Assembly: GCF_027533625.1 (NCBI RefSeq)
Contig: NZ_JAQAGZ010000017.1
Location: 1 to 64,000 of the forward strand
Origin: Paenibacillus gyeongsangnamensis
GTDB lineage: Bacteria; Bacillota; Bacilli; Paenibacillales; NBRC-103111
Reading direction: 5' to 3'
DNA: 64,000 nucleotides
The notes under the pieces were generated by a model. It saw only the letters and a list, made by a program, of their open reading frames with translations, was not told the origin of the DNA and did not search any database. The position numbers and the translations under genes were made by a program. This document shows, one piece after another, positions 61,858 through 64,000 of this stretch. Each line of letters begins with the position of its first letter. Within the stretch, counting starts at the first letter, position 1.

Positions 61858-62108
61858 GAGCCGCCGCGGCAGCTCCAGATTGACGAGAAACCCTGATAAA
61901 CTGAAAAATGCCAAAGGTGTAGGTGGGGTATGCCCTGTAGGAGCGATAGCGTCCGCCTTTGTCATCGGAAAATTACCGCTGTTTAACGGATTAATTGAAA
62001 GTTTTACGGGTAACAACAGCGGCCGGAAGGGGATACCCCACCGGGTACCAAGGCAAATTTCTCTATTTCATTGGTTTCTCTACAGCCTGGAGCCGCCGCG
62101 GCAGCTCC
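61858..62108. repeat. palindrome-flanked repeat element
   Basis: The 18-20 bp near-palindrome GAGCCGCCGCGGCAGCTC occurs at 61858-61875 and at 62090-62107. Between them is a nested inverted structure: GGTGGGGTAT (61922-61931) pairs with ATACCCCACC (62033-62042), and inside it CCGCTGTT (61976-61983) pairs with AACAGCGG (62015-62022). On the minus strand the left copy is followed by TTTCTTATTTTT and could be a terminator. No domain is recognisable in either strand. It may be a MITE-like element, a structured RNA or tandem terminators. Confidence 0.55.
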
Positions 62109-62125
62109 TTCTATTCATCGGCACC

Positions 62126-62464
62126 CTATTTAGAACCCGGCGCCGCCATATCTACTCCGGTAACATGATGTTTATGACCCTCTTCTACCGAAGTATAAAA
62201 ATCGTAGTAATGTACGTGCATTCCGTTACCTACAGGTATGGCCGGACCGGAGTACGCTTTGTAATGATGTGTGTGGCCATCTTCAAAAACGACGTATCCT
62301 TCCGTGTAATGAATATGTCCGCCGTCTTGAGTACGAATGGGTGGGAAGGTCACATCCAGGCATTGATGAACGTGTCCGTTTTCAACCGACGTGTAATCAA
62401 CGGAACCATGCGTATGATTTGGTACAAAACCGCTCACAAATGTTACTTTCTTGATTTGGGCCAT
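62126..62464 (-). CDS. YmaF-like His-rich small protein
   Basis: A 112-residue protein full of His in regular repeats (PNHTHGSVDYTSVENGHVHQ; DGGHIHYTEGYVVFEDGHTHHY; EEGHKHHVTG). The pattern of H-x-H every 20 or so residues is that of the YmaF family, of unknown function, which may bind metal or be a spore-associated protein. The start is ATG at 62464 with AAGGAG 12 bases upstream. It lies within a plus-strand open frame, but that frame's N-terminal part here is a shadow. Confidence 0.75.
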   Translation of the reverse strand: MAQIKKVTFVSGFVPNHTHGSVDYTSVENGHVHQCLDVTFPPIRTQDGGHIHYTEGYVVFEDGHTHHYKAYSGPAIPVGNGMHVHYYDFYTSVEEGHKHHVTGVDMAAPGSK

Positions 62465-62650
62465 GATCGGGCAGCACTCCTTAGGTTTTATCCTAGCATA
62501 TGCACACGCCCAGCAAATTGGTTACATAAGTCGTCTTTCCGATTCAGCGCTCGAAACCCATGTCCGGCCGATCGGTTATTTCCTTCTCGAAAGTTGGCTA
62601 CAATACAATTATCGCTTTTCCACAAATTCGGAAGGAATTCAGCTGCTGAC

Positions 62651-63685
62651 ATGTTAAAAAGAATCCATCATTTCCTATATCGGACTGCTATCGTTTGGAA
62701 AATGGCTGCAGCCTCCGCCATATCATGGGAAGCCGCCAAGCTTGCGGGCTCCACCCATCCTTATCTGGCCCCGCTTTCAGTCATTCTTTGCTTGCAGGTG
62801 ACGGTAGACAAATCCCTTTTATTTGGCATTCAACGGATCCTGGGGACGATTGCCGGCGTGTTATTCACTGTGTATATAGCTCCCTACGTTGGAATGAATG
62901 CTTGGAGCTTGGGATTGTTGATCCTGGTTTCAGCTGCATTGATCCATGGGATAGGTTTCGATAAGGTCGTCATCAATCAGGTCGCGCTCAGCATTTTGCT
63001 GGTGCTTTATTTTCAAGGGAGAGATCCTGGCTATACGGGCGACCGGATTCGGGATACCGTCATCGGCTGCGCGGTCGCTATCGTCATTCATATATTCGTG
63101 TTCCCACCAAACTTTACGAAACAAGCCATTGAAGATTTATACACCTACACTGATCGTTTGACCGACCGCTTCAGGAGAGTATCCCAATGGCTGAACAACG
63201 GCTGCGCTCCTGCTGCCGGGATTATGATTCAAAACGATGCGCGGAGCTTGTTCGATGAGCTGCAGCAAACGATCGATCAGTTCAGTAAAGCGGAAAAGAG
63301 CTTGCAATACCATCCTTTCGTCCAAAAAAGCCGTGCCCTCTTGCAGCAGTATCACGGGCAATTGATACATTTGAAACAGGGATACGCACATTTGACAGGT
63401 ATGCTGCGAACCTTGTCGGAATGGTCGTCAAGCGGGAGGATGACAACAGAAGACCGGACGCTATGGGGTAGGCGCATGCACGCCATCGCCGAACATCTGC
63501 ACAATTGGAAACAAAATATAATGCTTCTCGAGCAAGGAAAGAGCGGCTATTTCACTCCGGCGGCCGACGTTTCCGTATTGGAAACCATGCCGGCTGCTTT
63601 GGCGCTTCCCGCTTCATCGGAGGATGCACGATTTGCATTTGCCTTGCACAACGATACGCTGCAGCTGCTCCAAGACTTCAAATAA
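62651..63685 (+). CDS. FUSC / aromatic acid exporter family protein
   Basis: A 344-residue membrane protein. The N-terminal half has five to six membrane helices (from MAAASAISWEAAKLAGSTHP, SVILCLQVTVDKSLLFGIQR, to RDTVIGCAVAIVIHIFVFPP) and the second half is cytoplasmic, helical and partly coiled-coil. This fits ArAE_1/FUSC-type exporters. The start is taken at ATG 62651 because it fits the family start (LKRIHHFLYRTAIVWKM); the open frame continues much further upstream, but that part overlaps the YmaF gene and the repeat element and shows no homology. The ribosome binding site is weak. A hairpin (63692-63722) follows. Confidence 0.8.
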   Translation: MLKRIHHFLYRTAIVWKMAAASAISWEAAKLAGSTHPYLAPLSVILCLQVTVDKSLLFGIQRILGTIAGVLFTVYIAPYVGMNAWSLGLLILVSAALIHGIGFDKVVINQVALSILLVLYFQGRDPGYTGDRIRDTVIGCAVAIVIHIFVFPPNFTKQAIEDLYTYTDRLTDRFRRVSQWLNNGCAPAAGIMIQNDARSLFDELQQTIDQFSKAEKSLQYHPFVQKSRALLQQYHGQLIHLKQGYAHLTGMLRTLSEWSSSGRMTTEDRTLWGRRMHAIAEHLHNWKQNIMLLEQGKSGYFTPAADVSVLETMPAALALPASSEDARFAFALHNDTLQLLQDFK

Positions 63686-63791
63686 AAGAAACCTGCCGAT
63701 ACGCCTTCTTCGTATTGGCAGGAAAGTCTCCTCCATATTGCTTTGCTCCAATACTAATTTGGTGCAATGAATGAGATATAGTATTTCCGTA

Positions 63792-63820
63792 TTGCAAACA
63801 TATGTTCTTTAATGTATAAT
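63792..63820 (+). promoter_or_regulatory. sigma-A-like promoter of the VOC gene
   Basis: TTGCAA (63792-63797), a 17-bp spacer and TATAAT (63815-63820), followed about 120 bp later by the VOC-family start. Confidence 0.65.
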
Positions 63821-63939
63821 GAAATTATTGGATATTTTGGTATATAAGATTTATTTCCTGGTATCCAACTGAACATGTGTCGGGAAAATGTAGAGTACAG
63901 TAGAAGCGAACAAATTCAAATCCAAGGAGAAGATGAACA

Positions 63940-64000
63940 ATGTCATTACGATTGATCCCGTATTTAGTGATGGATGGGAACGCTAACGAAGCCATTCAGT
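63940..64000 (+). CDS. VOC (PhnB-like) family protein, 5' end only
   Basis: ATG at 63940 is preceded by AAGGAG. The first 20 residues are MSLRLIPYLVMDGNANEAIQ, which match the N-terminus of PhnB-like glyoxalase/bleomycin-resistance (VOC) proteins (PYLxxxGNAxEAIxFY). The gene runs off the end of the window. Confidence 0.75.
   Translation, partial: MSLRLIPYLVMDGNANEAIQ

Noticed and set aside
61880..62650. Plus-strand open frame upstream of the FUSC-type gene (would make a 601-residue protein)
   Set aside because: The added part overlaps the YmaF gene and the palindrome element, shows no homology and has no ribosome binding site. The family start is at 62651.

Overview
The window looks like chromosomal DNA of a Paenibacillus-type, endospore-forming Bacillota (Paenibacillaceae). 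This is inferred from gene families, not from any marker gene. The signs are two YesM/YesN-type two-component systems beside sugar ABC importers, many AraC regulators, a GerK-type germinant receptor, CotS-like and Spo0E-like proteins, an S-layer-homology protein, strong AGGAGG ribosome binding sites, frequent TTG/GTG starts and CcpA-type cre sites. No rRNA, tRNA or CRISPR array was seen.

Region 1 (1-2.6 kb) is an acquired-looking mercury island. It holds the edge of an IS4-family transposase, a small MerT/MerF-like membrane protein, and a mercuric reductase gene (merA) broken by a one-base deletion in an A-run. Region 2 (2.7-11.4 kb) is a complete carbohydrate-uptake module on the minus strand: histidine kinase, response regulator, solute-binding lipoprotein, two permeases and a TIM-barrel isomerase, with a divergent AraC regulator. 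Region 3 (11.4-19 kb) has a ferritin-like protein, an AraC/phytanoyl-CoA-dioxygenase-like divergent pair, and an AraC - esterase - beta-propeller - MATE exporter series.

Region 4 (19-31.2 kb) appears to be a sulfated-glycan locus. It has four formylglycine-type sulfatases (three in one tightly coupled operon), a second importer (two permeases and a binding protein) and a second YesM/YesN pair. Both promoters of this locus carry the same module: two GTAARAA half-sites 21 bp apart, a poor -35, a TACAAT -10 and a perfect cre site across the -10. The Region 2 promoter is built the same way with a different direct repeat (TCGGAA). This suggests that each response regulator activates its own importer while CcpA represses it. 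No ABC ATPase, glycoside hydrolase, polysaccharide lyase or sulfatase-maturing enzyme lies in the window, so those parts must be elsewhere.

Region 5 (31.3-49 kb) mixes sporulation and housekeeping genes with many decaying genes. The intact part includes a HAD enzyme, a ferredoxin-MBL fusion, CotS-like, VIT1-like, DUF1003, Spo0E-like, the gerKB-KA-KC operon, GNAT, a sulfite-oxidase-like protein, an alpha/beta hydrolase and a second HAD protein. The decayed part includes a sugar-isomerase tail, a DsrE-like gene cut by an IS end, a methyltransferase with an internal stop, a wecG/tagA pseudogene, a gerKC-like pseudogene, a dapA-like tail and an IS110 transposase scrap.

Region 6 (49-64 kb) holds a large secreted beta-propeller protein, a cluster of IS-end repeats, another TIM-barrel isomerase, a MEKHL protein, a TetR regulator with a short membrane protein, an SLH protein, undecaprenyl-diphosphatase, a STAND-type ATPase with a C-terminal HTH, an MDR oxidoreductase, a palindromic repeat element, a YmaF-like His-rich protein, a FUSC-type exporter and the start of a VOC-family gene.
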